DNA of 64,000 nt from Methylobacterium sp. Leaf108 (GCF_001423265.1 NZ_LMND01000008.1:34694-98693); one strand, 5' to 3'; numbered from the stretch's first letter, positions 1-8,480 are shown. Translations and numbers: made by a program. The notes: a model not told the origin generated them from the sequence alone.

Positions 1-1104
1 GTGGCCTTCCGCAAGCTCGCCATGGTCCACCACCCGGACCGCAACCCGGGCGACAAGGAGGCCGAGCTCAAGTTCAAGGAGCTCAACGAGGCCTACCAGT
101 GCCTCTCCGACGGGCAGAAGCGCGCCGCCTACGACCGCTTCGGCCACGCCGCCTTCAGCCAGGGCGGCGCGCCGGGCGGCCCCGGATTCGGCAACGAGTT
201 CGGCGACTTCATGTCGGACATCTTCGACAATTTCTTCGGCGACGGCCGGGCCGGGCCGGGTGCCGCGGCCGGGGGCGGGCGTGGCCGCGCCCAGCCGGGC
301 CGCGAGCGCGGGGCCGACCTGCGCTACAACCTCGAGATCTCCCTGGAGGAGGCCTACGCGGGCAAGGCGGAGACGATCACGATCCCCACCGCCATCACCT
401 GCGAGCCCTGCGGCGGCACCGGCGCCAAGCCGGGCTCGAAGCCGCGCCCCTGCACCACCTGCGGCGGCTACGGCCGGGTGCGGGCGGCACAGGGGTTCTT
501 CGCGATCGAGCGGACCTGCCCGAACTGCCACGGACGCGGCGAGATCGTCGACGACCCCTGCGCCTCCTGTTCCGGCGCCGGTCGCGTCACCCGCGAGCGC
601 ACCCTCTCGATCAACGTGCCCGCGGGCGTCGACGACGGCCTGCGCATCCGGCTGGCCGGAGAGGGCGAGACCGGCCAGCGCGGCGGTCCGGCCGGCGACC
701 TCTACGTGTTCCTCTCGATCAAGCCGCACACTTTCTTCCAGCGCGACGGCGCCGACCTGTTCTGCCGCGTACCGATCTCCATGGTGACGGCGGCCCTGTC
801 GGGCGACATCACCGTGCCGGTGATCGACGGCACCCAGACCCAGGTCCGCATCCCGGCCGGGACCCAGACCGCCAAGCAGTTCCGCATCAAGGGCAAGGGC
901 ATGCCGGTGCTGCGCTCGCGCGACGTCGGCGATCTCTACATCCAGGTCTTCGTCGAAACGCCCCAGAGCCTGACCAAGCGACAGCGCGAACTCCTTCAAG
1001 AATTCGACCAGTCGGCCTCCGATGCCACTCACCCGGAAAGCGCGGGATTCTTCTCCAAGATGCGCGATTTCCTGGGCGGTCTCGGCGGCACCGCACGCAC
1101 GTGA
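1..1104 (+). CDS. dnaJ: Chaperone DnaJ (5' end outside window)
   Basis: Hsp40 co-chaperone that delivers unfolded clients to DnaK and stimulates its ATPase in the cytoplasm. The frame is open from the first base and already lies inside the J domain (the HPD motif is at about residue 12 of the visible part), so roughly 25-30 N-terminal residues and the true start lie upstream; the GTG at base 1 is not a start. A Gly/Phe-rich linker follows, then four CxxCxGxG zinc-finger repeats ([32 protein letters not shown]), then the C-terminal substrate-binding domain. This order is diagnostic of a full type I DnaJ. dnaK would be expected upstream but cannot be seen. Confidence 0.96.
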   Translation: MAFRKLAMVHHPDRNPGDKEAELKFKELNEAYQCLSDGQKRAAYDRFGHAAFSQGGAPGGPGFGNEFGDFMSDIFDNFFGDGRAGPGAAAGGGRGRAQPGRERGADLRYNLEISLEEAYAGKAETITIPTAITCEPCGGTGAKPGSKPRPCTTCGGYGRVRAAQGFFAIERTCPNCHGRGEIVDDPCASCSGAGRVTRERTLSINVPAGVDDGLRIRLAGEGETGQRGGPAGDLYVFLSIKPHTFFQRDGADLFCRVPISMVTAALSGDITVPVIDGTQTQVRIPAGTQTAKQFRIKGKGMPVLRSRDVGDLYIQVFVETPQSLTKRQRELLQEFDQSASDATHPESAGFFSKMRDFLGGLGGTART

Positions 1105-1270
1105 CGAGGGGCCGGATCAAATCGCCGCCTGCCACGGTTATGGCAGCGGCACCGATGCCATCGGGATGGCGCGCCGGCCCGGGCCTTGCCCGGCCGACGG
1201 CAGCTTGACTGTAGCGTGTCTTTCGTCGTCTAGCCTTTCTTTGTCGTTCGTCATGTGAGGACGTTGGGTC

Positions 1271-1921
1271 TTGCCGTCGCTTCGCCCTTCCGGTGCCAAA
1301 TCCTCGACCGACAAGCGCTTCGCCGCGGCGCAAGCCGGCCGCGAGAAGCGCGATCCGCTGGAGGACGAGGCCCGGTTCCTCCGATCCTGGTTCGAGCGGC
1401 CCCTCGTCACCGGATCGGTGACGCCCTCGGGCAAGATGCTCGCCCGCACCATGGCGTCCTACGTCGATCCGCGCCTCGACGGCCCGGTGATCGAACTCGG
1501 TCCCGGCACCGGTCCGGTCACCGACGCCCTGGTCCGCCGCGGCGTCGCCCAGGAACGGCTCATCCTGATCGAGTACAACCCCGACTTCTGCGCGTTGCTG
1601 CGGCGGCGGTTTCCCCGCGCCACCATCGTCCAGGGCGACGCCTATGCGATCGCCGAGACGGCGGGGCCGCTCCTGGCCGGCAAGGCCGCCGCCACCGTGT
1701 CCAGCCTGCCGCTGTTCACCAAGCCCCTGGAGCAGCGCCTCGGCCTCCTCAACGCGGCGCACGATCTGATGCGGCCCGACGCGCCCTTCGTCCAGTTCAC
1801 CTACGCCCTCGTGCCGCCGATCCCCAAGCGTTGCGACGCCGGCAGCTACATGGCGAGCCGGTCCAACAAGGTCTGGCTGAACCTGCCCCCCGCCCGCGTC
1901 TGGGTCTATCGCCGCCCGTGA
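1271..1921 (+). CDS. PmtA-like phospholipid N-methyltransferase
   Basis: 216-aa class I SAM-dependent methyltransferase. The SAM-binding glycine motif ELGPGTGPVT is at about residues 75-84, followed by an acidic strand-2 end (LIEYNPDF), and the SSLPLF stretch resembles the post-I motif of the PmtA/KsgA-like family. PmtA enzymes methylate phosphatidylethanolamine to phosphatidylcholine at the membrane, and many alphaproteobacteria have them. The start is a TTG at 1271; the next in-frame ATG would remove the conserved N-terminal basic segment. It stands alone about 165 bases after dnaJ. The family is clear, but substrate specificity is inferred and other small-molecule methyltransferases of this fold cannot be excluded. 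Confidence 0.72.
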   Translation: MPSLRPSGAKSSTDKRFAAAQAGREKRDPLEDEARFLRSWFERPLVTGSVTPSGKMLARTMASYVDPRLDGPVIELGPGTGPVTDALVRRGVAQERLILIEYNPDFCALLRRRFPRATIVQGDAYAIAETAGPLLAGKAAATVSSLPLFTKPLEQRLGLLNAAHDLMRPDAPFVQFTYALVPPIPKRCDAGSYMASRSNKVWLNLPPARVWVYRRP

Positions 1922-2094
1922 GGGACGAAGGTTCGGACCGTCGCGGACCGAGAAACGCCCCGGACGACGCCCCGGCCTGCGTACCATCCACGCCCGTTGC
2001 CGAACGGATCCTGAAGCCGGGCATCAGCATCGGTTCAGTCGCCGCTCCCTAGGGTCCGTCGCACACACCGGGATCGTCCCGGTGAACCGACCCG

Positions 2095-2460
2095 ATGGAG
2101 ACCGGCATGGCCTTTCGTGACCTGACGACCCGATCGCAAACATGGATGCTGGCCGCCGCGATCGCGCTCGGTGTGTCCGGCGCAGCGTCCGTCGGCGCCG
2201 AGGCTGCGCCGTTGGCGCCGGCATCGGCCCTGGTTCAGGATGCGCAGCCCGACGTGGTCCCGGTTCAGTATGGTTGGGGCGGCGGACATCGCCATCACCA
2301 CCACCATCGCGGCTACGGCTGGGGCGGCGGTCATCGCGGTGACGGCTGGGGCGGCCATCGCGGACGCGGCTGGGGTGGGCACCACGGCGGCTGGCGCGGC
2401 CACCATCACCACCGCGGCCACGACGGCTATGGCTACGGCCGCCGCCGCGACTACTATTGA
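2095..2460 (+). CDS. Secreted Gly/His/Trp-rich protein
   Basis: 121-aa protein with a Sec-type signal peptide (hydrophobic segment at about residues 16-35, cleavage probably after an AEA-type site). The mature C-terminal half is made of imperfect GYGWGGGH-like units with runs of up to five histidines, ending in RRRDYY. The composition suggests metal binding or an envelope-associated structural role, but I do not recognise a named family and assign no function. ATG at 2107 is an alternative start four codons later. A strong intrinsic terminator lies 57 bases downstream. The region is less GC-biased at the third codon position than neighbouring enzymes because of the Gly/His content. Confidence 0.7.
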   Translation: METGMAFRDLTTRSQTWMLAAAIALGVSGAASVGAEAAPLAPASALVQDAQPDVVPVQYGWGGGHRHHHHHRGYGWGGGHRGDGWGGHRGRGWGGHHGGWRGHHHHRGHDGYGYGRRRDYY

Positions 2461-2516
2461 GCGCCAGACTGTCTGAGCGGCTCTCGCGGACGGAGGGCCA
2501 GAGTAGCCTTTAGAGA

Positions 2517-2556
2517 CGAAAACACCCGCGTCGGTTTCCCGACGCGGGTGTTTTCG
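2517..2556. terminator. Bidirectional intrinsic terminator
   Basis: Perfect 18-bp inverted repeat (2517-2534 with 2539-2556) around a TTTC loop. Its GC-rich core is flanked by AAAA on the left and TTTT on the right, so it yields a U-tract on both strands. It sits between the convergent genes ending at 2460 (+) and 2597 (-) and should serve both. Confidence 0.9.
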
Positions 2557-2596
2557 TTTTCGCAGACCGGACCAGACCGGTCCGGCCGGGAATGCG

Positions 2597-3322
2597 TCAG
2601 CCGACGATCCCGCGCTTCTCGCGCTCGGCGGCGGTCGGCTCCGACCCGAGCAGGGTCCGTCCGGTCTCGGTGCCGAGGCCGGCGGCCGGCGCACCGGGGC
2701 GCGTCGTGCCGACGTCGTGGGAGCCCGTGCGCGTCTCGGTCAGGGTACCGCCGGTCCAGCCTTCGGCCCGCCAGTTCTCGGCCCGGGTATCGAGGTCGAT
2801 CGCACCGTGCTCGGACAGGAGCGCGGTGACGCGCGCGACATGGGCCTCCTCGGTCCGGACGGTGACGAGGGTGCCGCCGCGGCGCACGCCCTCGGCGTAA
2901 TGCTCGGCTTCCGAGTCGCTCAAGCCGGCGCCGGTCAGGGCGCCGAGCAGACCACCGGCCGCCGCGCCGACGCCGGCACCTGTCAGGGTCGCCACCAGCC
3001 AGCCGGCCGCGACGACGGGGCCGACGCCGGGGATCGCCATCAGGCCGAGGCCCGTCAGCAGGCCCGCGCCGCCGCCCAGCACAGTGCCGAGGGTGGCGCC
3101 GGTTCCGGCCCCATCCGTGGCATCGCCCTCGTCGGCGACGGCCTTGTGGGTGGTGCCGGTGGTGTGGTTCGTGGTGCCGGGGAGACCGGAATGCCGGTCG
3201 TCGGTGTTGTTGGCGACGATGCTGATGTCGCCGTTGGGGACACCGGCCGCCTCGATGGCGTCCACCGCACGGGCGGCGGCGGCATAATCGTCGAACAGGC
3301 CTGTCAGGGTACGGGTCGCCAT
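2597..3322 (-). CDS. General-stress-type membrane protein (YflT-like N-terminus, glycine-zipper helices)
   Basis: 241 aa. The N-terminus (TRTLTGLFDDYAAAARAVDAIEAAG) matches the pattern of the general stress protein 17M/YflT domain. A low-complexity linker is followed by two hydrophobic glycine-zipper helices (about residues 80-150, rich in GxxxG), then a small alpha/beta segment (TLVTVRTEEAHVARVTALLSEHGAIDLD) and a Gly/Thr-rich tail. Such proteins are typically stress-induced inner-membrane proteins of unknown biochemical activity. It is 46 bases downstream of, and co-directional with, the small secreted protein at 3369-3749, so they may share a transcript. Its end faces the shared terminator at 2517-2556. 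Confidence 0.7.
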   Translation of the reverse strand: MATRTLTGLFDDYAAAARAVDAIEAAGVPNGDISIVANNTDDRHSGLPGTTNHTTGTTHKAVADEGDATDGAGTGATLGTVLGGGAGLLTGLGLMAIPGVGPVVAAGWLVATLTGAGVGAAAGGLLGALTGAGLSDSEAEHYAEGVRRGGTLVTVRTEEAHVARVTALLSEHGAIDLDTRAENWRAEGWTGGTLTETRTGSHDVGTTRPGAPAAGLGTETGRTLLGSEPTAAEREKRGIVG

Positions 3323-3368
3323 GGGATCAACTCTCTCTCGCTGGGGGAAAAGGGGACGGCTGCCGGCG

Positions 3369-3749
3369 CTACTGCGCGGCGACGTTGCCCTTGAAGTCCA
3401 TGCCGATGGTCACCGGCTTGCCGGCATGCTCGGCCGTGCCGCGCCAGATGCCGGCGTCGTCCTTGCGCAGATCCTTGACGGTGCCGAAGCCCATCTTGGC
3501 GAAGCGCTCCTTTACCTGGGCTTCGGTGAAGCTGTTGGCGCCCGATTCGAGCGGCTGCCCGACGCTGCCGGTGGCGGCATGGGGGGCGCCGTCCTTGGTC
3601 GCCGGGGTCGCGGCCGGCGCCGTCATGGGCTTGATCTCTGTGGGCTTGGTCTCTGCGGGCTTGGTCTCCATCGGCTTGGCATCGGGTGCCTGTGCGAAGG
3701 CGGCCCCGGTGGTGATGAGAAAAGCGGCAGTGAGAAGGGGCAGGCGCAT
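3369..3749 (-). CDS. Small periplasmic protein, function unknown
   Basis: 126 aa. It has a clear Sec signal peptide (MRLPLLTAAFLITTGAAFAQA, cleavage after about residue 20), a Lys/Pro/Thr-rich repetitive segment (METKPAETKPTEIKP, about residues 25-42) and a compact C-terminal domain (about residues 70-126) with an F-x-K-M-G-F segment and beta-rich GIWRGTAEHAGKPVTIGMDFKGNV. The last part resembles a single PepSY-like unit, which often binds or inhibits partner proteins in the periplasm, but the resemblance is weak. It lies directly upstream of the YflT-like gene on the same strand. A GGAAC element on the minus strand near 3809-3814 could be an EcfG-type -35, but no good -10 accompanies it. Confidence 0.65.
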   Translation of the reverse strand: MRLPLLTAAFLITTGAAFAQAPDAKPMETKPAETKPTEIKPMTAPAATPATKDGAPHAATGSVGQPLESGANSFTEAQVKERFAKMGFGTVKDLRKDDAGIWRGTAEHAGKPVTIGMDFKGNVAAQ

Positions 3750-3851
3750 GGAAAGCTCCTCGGATCGATGCAGGTTGCTGCCTGTTCAAGCAGTTCGGAG
3801 GAGTCTTGGTTCCTTGTCCGGCCTCGCCCGGGTCGGCTCGGAGGGCGGCCG

Positions 3852-3867
3852 TTAACGGTCCGCTAAC
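3852..3867. promoter_or_regulatory. CtrA-like box upstream of flhA
   Basis: TTAA-N7-CTAAC at 3852-3867, one mismatch from the alphaproteobacterial CtrA consensus TTAA-N7-TTAAC, and about 70 bases before the flhA ATG. CtrA commonly controls class II flagellar genes in this group, and ctrA itself is encoded 8 kb away. Binding is inferred. Confidence 0.55.
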
Positions 3868-3936
3868 CCTGAACCCGGCAAATCTTGCCGGGTCCGAATC
3901 CCGCGCAGCGCGGGTGCCGGATCCTCAGGAGCCACG

Positions 3937-6075
3937 ATGAGCGAAGCGGCACCCCCCGCCCGGGTCGGCGAGTTCACCCGCCTGGCGATGCCGACGCGCG
4001 AGAACCTCAACGCCTTCTCCAAGCGCACCGACCTGTTCTTCGCCACCGCGGTGATGGGCATCCTGACGGTGCTGATCTTCCCGCTGCCGGCGTTCCTGCT
4101 CGACCTGCTCCTGGCGGTCTCGATCATCATTTCTGTGCTGATCATGATGACCGGCCTGTTCATCGACAACCCGCTCGAGTTCACGGTCTTCCCGACGCTG
4201 CTGCTGGTGGCGACCCTGCTCAGGCTCGCCCTTAACCTCGCTTCGACGCGGCTCATCCTCGGGCACGGCCACGAGGGCACGGCGGCGGCCGGCCACGTCA
4301 TCGAGGCGTTCGGCAACTTCGTGATGGGGGGCAACTTCGTCATCGGGATCATCGTGTTCGCGATCCTGATCATCGTGAACTTCGTCGTCATCACGAAGGG
4401 CTCGGGCCGCATCGCCGAGGTGGCGGCCCGCTTCACCCTCGACGCCATGCCCGGCAAGCAGATGGCCATCGACGCCGACCTCTCGGCCGGGCTCATCGAC
4501 GAGAAGGTCGCCAAGTCCCGCCGCGCCGCCCTGGAAGAGGAATCCTCGTTCTTCGGCGCCATGGACGGTGCCTCGAAGTTCGTGCGCGGAGACGCGGTGG
4601 CCGCGCTGCTCATCACCTTCATCAACGTCATCGGCGGCATCATCATCGGCGTCGCCCAGCAGGGCATGCCGTTCATGCAGGCGGCCAAGACCTATACCCT
4701 GCTCACCATCGGCGACGGGCTCGCCAGCCAGGTGCCCGCGCTCATCGTCTCCACCGCGGCCGGCATCCTCGTCTCGAAGGCGGGCGTGAAGGGCTCGGCC
4801 GACAAGGCGCTCGGCAAGCAGCTCGCCAACTACCCCAAGGCGCTCGGCATGTCGGCCGGCGTCATGGTGCTGATCGCGCTCCTGCCGGGCATGCCGATGC
4901 TGCCGTTCCTGGGGCTCGCCGGCGCCTCGGGCTACGCCGCCTGGAAGATCGCCAAGGTCGCCCGCGAGGCGCCGCCGCTGGACGCCGACGGCGCGCCGAT
5001 GGACGCGGGCGCGGTGGCCGCCGCCCAGGCCGCCAAGGAGGAGACGGTCACCGACCTCCTCAAGCTCGACGACCTCAAGCTGGAGATGGGCTACGCCCTG
5101 CTGGCCATGGTCAACGGTCCCGAGGGCCAAGACCGGCTGACCGACCAGATCAAAGCCCTGCGCCGCCAGCTCGCCGGCGAACTCGGCTTCGTGATGCCCT
5201 CGGTCCGCATCCTCGACAACGTCCAGCTCGACGCCAACGCCTACGTGGTGCGCGTCAAGGAGATCGAGGCCGGCACCGGCCAGATCTTCCCCGGCCAGTT
5301 CATGGCGATGGACCCGATGGGCGGCCAGGTGCAGCTCCCCGGCCAGCACATGCTCGAGCCCACCTTCGGCCTGCCCGCCACCTGGATCGACGCATCCCTG
5401 CGCGATCAGGCCCAGATGAAGGGCTACACCGTGGTGGATGCCGCAACCGTGGTCTCGACGCATCTGACCGAGATCATCAAGGCGCACGTCTCGGAACTCC
5501 TCAACCACGTCGAGGTGCAGAAGCTGCTGCGCGAACTCTCGAAGGACCACGCGGACCTCCTGAAGGAGGTGGTGCCGAGCCAGATCGGCACGACGGGGAT
5601 CCAGCGGGTGCTGCAGTTCCTGCTCGCCGAGCGGGTCTCGATCCGCGATCTCGGCGCCATCGTCGAGGGAATCGCCGAGGTGTCGGGCAGCGTGAAGAAC
5701 CCGCGCGACATCGTCGAGCACGTCCGTGCGCGACTGGGCCGCCAGATCTGCGCGCAGTACCAGGACGGGCAGGGGACGCTGCCGATCATCACCCTGTCGC
5801 CGGCCTGGGAGCAGGCCTTTCTCGACGCCATCGCCGGGGAGCGCGACGAGCGCTACCTCGCGATGCAGCCGTCGAAGCTCACCGAGTTCGTCAACACCGT
5901 GCGCGACCGCTTCGAGACGGCCGCGCGCATGGGCGAGATGCCGGTCCTCGTCACCTCGGTGCAGGCGAGGCCCTTCGTGCGCTCGATCATCGAGCGTTTC
6001 CGCCGCGAGACCGCCGTGCTGAGCCAGGCCGAGATCCACCCGCGGGCACGGTTGCGGACGGTGGGATCGGTCTGA
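3937..6075 (+). CDS. flhA: Flagellar type III export apparatus protein FlhA
   Basis: 712-aa inner-membrane export gate subunit that forms the nonameric ring beneath the flagellar basal body and couples proton motive force to secretion of flagellar components. The first ~330 residues contain about eight hydrophobic helices. The FHIPEP-family signature region RLALNLASTRLIL is at about residues 97-110, followed by the conserved MPGKQMAIDADLSAG loop. The C-terminal cytoplasmic domain (about 370-700) keeps the expected chaperone/substrate-docking fold, including GTTGIQRVLQFLL. The length is normal for the family. The start ATG at 3937 has an AGGAG ribosome site shortly upstream. It is transcribed alone here; a CtrA-like box precedes it. 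Confidence 0.97.
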   Translation: MSEAAPPARVGEFTRLAMPTRENLNAFSKRTDLFFATAVMGILTVLIFPLPAFLLDLLLAVSIIISVLIMMTGLFIDNPLEFTVFPTLLLVATLLRLALNLASTRLILGHGHEGTAAAGHVIEAFGNFVMGGNFVIGIIVFAILIIVNFVVITKGSGRIAEVAARFTLDAMPGKQMAIDADLSAGLIDEKVAKSRRAALEEESSFFGAMDGASKFVRGDAVAALLITFINVIGGIIIGVAQQGMPFMQAAKTYTLLTIGDGLASQVPALIVSTAAGILVSKAGVKGSADKALGKQLANYPKALGMSAGVMVLIALLPGMPMLPFLGLAGASGYAAWKIAKVAREAPPLDADGAPMDAGAVAAAQAAKEETVTDLLKLDDLKLEMGYALLAMVNGPEGQDRLTDQIKALRRQLAGELGFVMPSVRILDNVQLDANAYVVRVKEIEAGTGQIFPGQFMAMDPMGGQVQLPGQHMLEPTFGLPATWIDASLRDQAQMKGYTVVDAATVVSTHLTEIIKAHVSELLNHVEVQKLLRELSKDHADLLKEVVPSQIGTTGIQRVLQFLLAERVSIRDLGAIVEGIAEVSGSVKNPRDIVEHVRARLGRQICAQYQDGQGTLPIITLSPAWEQAFLDAIAGERDERYLAMQPSKLTEFVNTVRDRFETAARMGEMPVLVTSVQARPFVRSIIERFRRETAVLSQAEIHPRARLRTVGSV

Positions 6076-6106
6076 GCGAGCGCCGGACCGCAGGTCGCAT
6101 CAGGAG

Positions 6107-6129
6107 TTCGCTAACCCTGATGCAGGGTT
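6107..6129 (+). promoter_or_regulatory. CGCTAACCCTGA motif and palindrome upstream of pilus-like genes
   Basis: The 12-mer CGCTAACCCTGA at 6109-6120 recurs exactly from the flhA upstream region (3861-3872). It overlaps the palindrome AACCCT-GATGC-AGGGTT (6113-6129). CTAACC is a CtrA half-site-like word, but a second half at N7 spacing is missing here. It may be a regulator site or a weak flhA terminator; function is unproven. Confidence 0.35.
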
Positions 6130-6255
6130 CGGTTCGCAACCCTGGCTCGCTAAGGTGTCGCTGGGTAATCGATGTGTCGGAGTCACCCGACGTTAGTGTT
6201 TCGCGGCGCCTGATGGTCGACAGCGGGCCAGGGTGGTCGACGGGGCACGTGTTCG

Positions 6256-7323
6256 ATGTTCTTGCGGGACGAGAAGGGTGCCGTGATCATGATCCTGGCG
6301 CTGGCTCTGCCGGCGTTGATCTTCGGCGTTGGCGGTGTGGTCGAGACGTCCCGCGGAATTGCTTACCGGCAGCGCCTGGCGAGCGCGGTCGAACTGTCGT
6401 GCACGCAGGGGCAGGCGTTCGTGAACGGACACAAGCGGCTCGACGTGACGAGCGCGAACGGCACCAAGACCTACGATTCCGATCTCGAGCGGATCAAGAA
6501 CAACAACTTCGCCGCCAAGGCGATGGAGGACGTCGCCCCGGCGGCGCGCGCCACGAGCACCGACACCAACATCAACGTCACGGCGACCGGCGTCATGCCG
6601 CTGATCTTCAGCGGCGCCTTCGGACAGGCCTCCATGAGCTTCACCGTCGCGCGGGACTGCGCGGTCAATTCGACGGCGGTCGCCTTCGCCGATCGCAACC
6701 CCTCGACCCTGCTGATCTCCGAATCCTTCGAGCAGCCCTCCCACACGGTCGCTCCCAACAGCTGGACCGTTCTCAAGAACGCGAGCAGCGAGTGGAACGG
6801 CTGGAAGGTCCAGAATGCCGGCATCGAGATCAACGGCCTGCGCGAACTGGCCAGCAACTCGATCCGCTTCGGCGATTTCTTCGCCGAGCTCGACAGCGAC
6901 TGCAAGACGTCCGTCAACGCGGGCGTGAGCAACTGCCGCACGAACTCGGCGATGTCGCGCTTTCTCAGACTCACGACAGGATCGTACCAGGTCCGATATT
7001 GGTATATCGCTCGTGAGCGCGATGCATCGCGTCCGGGTCAGGTGATTTGCGGCAAGACGAGCAGCGATGTCTCCTACTATCAGGTCAACAGCCAGACCAA
7101 CCGGATCGAGTTGTTCGTCGAGAAGGAGGGCGACTACACCTTCAACGCCAACAACATGGTCGATGTCTGCGTGCAGGCCGACAAATGGGTCGAGCGGGTG
7201 ATCGATTTCACGGTGCCCGTGGAGGCGAACTACAAGATCACCTGGCGCGCGGCCGGCAAGGAAGATTCGTTCGGGGGGCTGATCGACTACCTCCGGATCT
7301 GCAAGAACGGCTGCCCCGGCTGA
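6256..7323 (+). CDS. TadG-like pilus-assembly protein with C-terminal beta-sandwich (adhesin-like) domain
   Basis: 355 aa. The N-terminus (FLRDEKGAVIMILALALPALIFGVGGVVETSR) is the typical TadE/TadG entry: a short charged leader, a single transmembrane helix, then a helical pseudopilin-like stretch to about residue 130. From about residue 155 the protein changes character: SESFE, GWKVQNAGIEINGL, FAELDSD (209-215), GSYQVRYWYIA and a closing DSFGGLIDYLRI (337-348). These spacings are reminiscent of galactose-binding-like/DUF642-type jelly-roll domains, which bind glycans or calcium. It has four or more cysteines that may form disulfides outside the cytoplasm. It heads a three-gene cluster. TadG-like membership is reasonably firm; the adhesin idea is inference from pattern only. 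Confidence 0.68.
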   Translation: MFLRDEKGAVIMILALALPALIFGVGGVVETSRGIAYRQRLASAVELSCTQGQAFVNGHKRLDVTSANGTKTYDSDLERIKNNNFAAKAMEDVAPAARATSTDTNINVTATGVMPLIFSGAFGQASMSFTVARDCAVNSTAVAFADRNPSTLLISESFEQPSHTVAPNSWTVLKNASSEWNGWKVQNAGIEINGLRELASNSIRFGDFFAELDSDCKTSVNAGVSNCRTNSAMSRFLRLTTGSYQVRYWYIARERDASRPGQVICGKTSSDVSYYQVNSQTNRIELFVEKEGDYTFNANNMVDVCVQADKWVERVIDFTVPVEANYKITWRAAGKEDSFGGLIDYLRICKNGCPG

Positions 7324-7388
7324 GGTCCTGTCCGATGTGTGGGGATCGGCGCGGGGATGTGGCGATGCAGGAGGCGGGAGACGCCGCG

Positions 7389-7865
7389 ATGTCCCGTAGG
7401 GGTTCGATCCGGAACCGGCTGTCCGCGGCGGCCTTCGCGCGCTGCGAGAAGGGGATCGCCGCCCTGGAACTGGGGCTCGTCGCCATGCCGCTGACGATGC
7501 TGCTCTTGGGCATCCTCCAGCTCGTCGTGTTCCAGTACACCCAGAGCCTCCTGAGCAACGGCCTCTACGACAGCGCGGCAAGGCCCCCCGCTTCCGTGCT
7601 GGCGAGCGACCAGTCCCTCTTCAAGGGCGACCTGTGCGACAGGATCGTCATCATGGCGCGCGCGAGCTGCGTCGCGGCGGTCGTCGTCGAGATGGCGCGG
7701 CTCGATTCCGTCGCGACGACGGCGACGCCGATCACCGGCACGACCTTCTCCTCGGGCACGAGCCAGCAGGCGATCGTACTGCGCGCCGCGCTGCCGGTGA
7801 CGCAGTTCGTCCCTTTCATTCCGGTGATGACCGCCAAGTCGTCCGTGGTGTTCAGGAAGCCATGA
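7389..7865 (+). CDS. TadE-like pilus-assembly protein
   Basis: 158 aa from the ATG at 7389, chosen because GGGAG lies 8 bases upstream; in-frame ATGs at 7365 and 7335 would add 8 or 18 residues. After a basic leader comes CEKGIAALELGLVAMPLTMLLLGILQLVVFQYTQ, the TadE signature (G-x-x-A-x-E-x-x-L before a long hydrophobic helix), followed by a small extracytoplasmic domain. Minor pseudopilins of this type assemble with Flp pili in tight-adherence (Tad/Cpa) systems. Its stop overlaps the next gene's start (ATGA), indicating translational coupling. The ATPase and secretin genes of a Tad system are not in this window. Confidence 0.74.
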   Translation: MSRRGSIRNRLSAAAFARCEKGIAALELGLVAMPLTMLLLGILQLVVFQYTQSLLSNGLYDSAARPPASVLASDQSLFKGDLCDRIVIMARASCVAAVVVEMARLDSVATTATPITGTTFSSGTSQQAIVLRAALPVTQFVPFIPVMTAKSSVVFRKP

Positions 7866-8443
7866 GCGTCTCACCTGCGCCGGTTCACCCGTTGGCCCGC
7901 CTGTTGCGGTCGTTCGGCCGGGAGACCGGCGGCGCGGTGGTGATCGAGTTCGCGATGACCGCCACCATTCTCCTCGGGCTGCTGGCCATGGTCGTCGACC
8001 TCAGCATGATGGCCGGGATCAGCCGCGACGTCGAACGGTCCTCGACGCAGATCGCGTCGCTGCTGGCCAGCTGCCCCTCGGGGGATTGCGCCACGAAGAC
8101 GATCGATTGGTATTACGACCGCAAGGTCAACGCCCTGGTGCAATACCCGCAGGCCAAGGTGACCCTGATCCAGGCCAAGAAGGTCGGCGGCACCATGCTG
8201 CCCTGCACCGGGCGGGTGACCTTCATCGATCCCTCGGTGGCGGCCAAGGCGTCGCCGGTGTTCGCCGAGAACGACGAGGGTTTCATCGTGGTGGTGGAGG
8301 TCGCCTACCTCGCCTTCGTCCCCTACACGGGGGCGCTGATGACGCTGTCGACGGCTACCGTCGAGAACGTCACCGGCAAGGGCGCCGTCTTCACCTCGCA
8401 GACCTCGGCGGTGCGGACCTCCACCGGCTCGGCGAGCTGCTGA
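7862..8443 (+). CDS. TadE/TadG-like pilus-assembly protein
   Basis: 193 aa. It starts at 7862 within the ATGA overlap with the preceding gene. It has a short leader, then TGGAVVIEFAMTATILLGLLAMVVDLSMM (TadE-type conserved Glu followed by one transmembrane helix, about residues 22-52), and a C-terminal extracytoplasmic domain with cysteine pairs (LLASCPSGDC, MLPCTG, GSASC-end). It is the third of three co-transcribed TadE/G-family genes, likely forming a minor pilin set. A full Tad locus is not present nearby, so the three may serve pili encoded elsewhere or be a stand-alone envelope structure. Family assignment is good; individual role is unknown. Confidence 0.74.
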   Translation: MSVSPAPVHPLARLLRSFGRETGGAVVIEFAMTATILLGLLAMVVDLSMMAGISRDVERSSTQIASLLASCPSGDCATKTIDWYYDRKVNALVQYPQAKVTLIQAKKVGGTMLPCTGRVTFIDPSVAAKASPVFAENDEGFIVVVEVAYLAFVPYTGALMTLSTATVENVTGKGAVFTSQTSAVRTSTGSASC

Positions 8444-8480
8444 AGCCCAGCCTTCGTCCCGAGATGCGAGCGCCGCCGCC

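Noticed and set aside
1..1104. GTG at base 1 as the dnaJ start
   Set aside because: The J domain is already under way; the N-terminal helix and conserved YYEVLGV-type start lie outside the window.
3790..3830. EcfG-type general-stress promoter upstream of the small secreted protein
   Set aside because: A GGAACC -35 is present on the minus strand, but the -10 at 18-base spacing is CTTG instead of CGTT.
3925..6039. Long open minus-strand frame opposite flhA
   Set aside because: FlhA is unambiguous on the plus strand; the antisense translation has no domain-like features.
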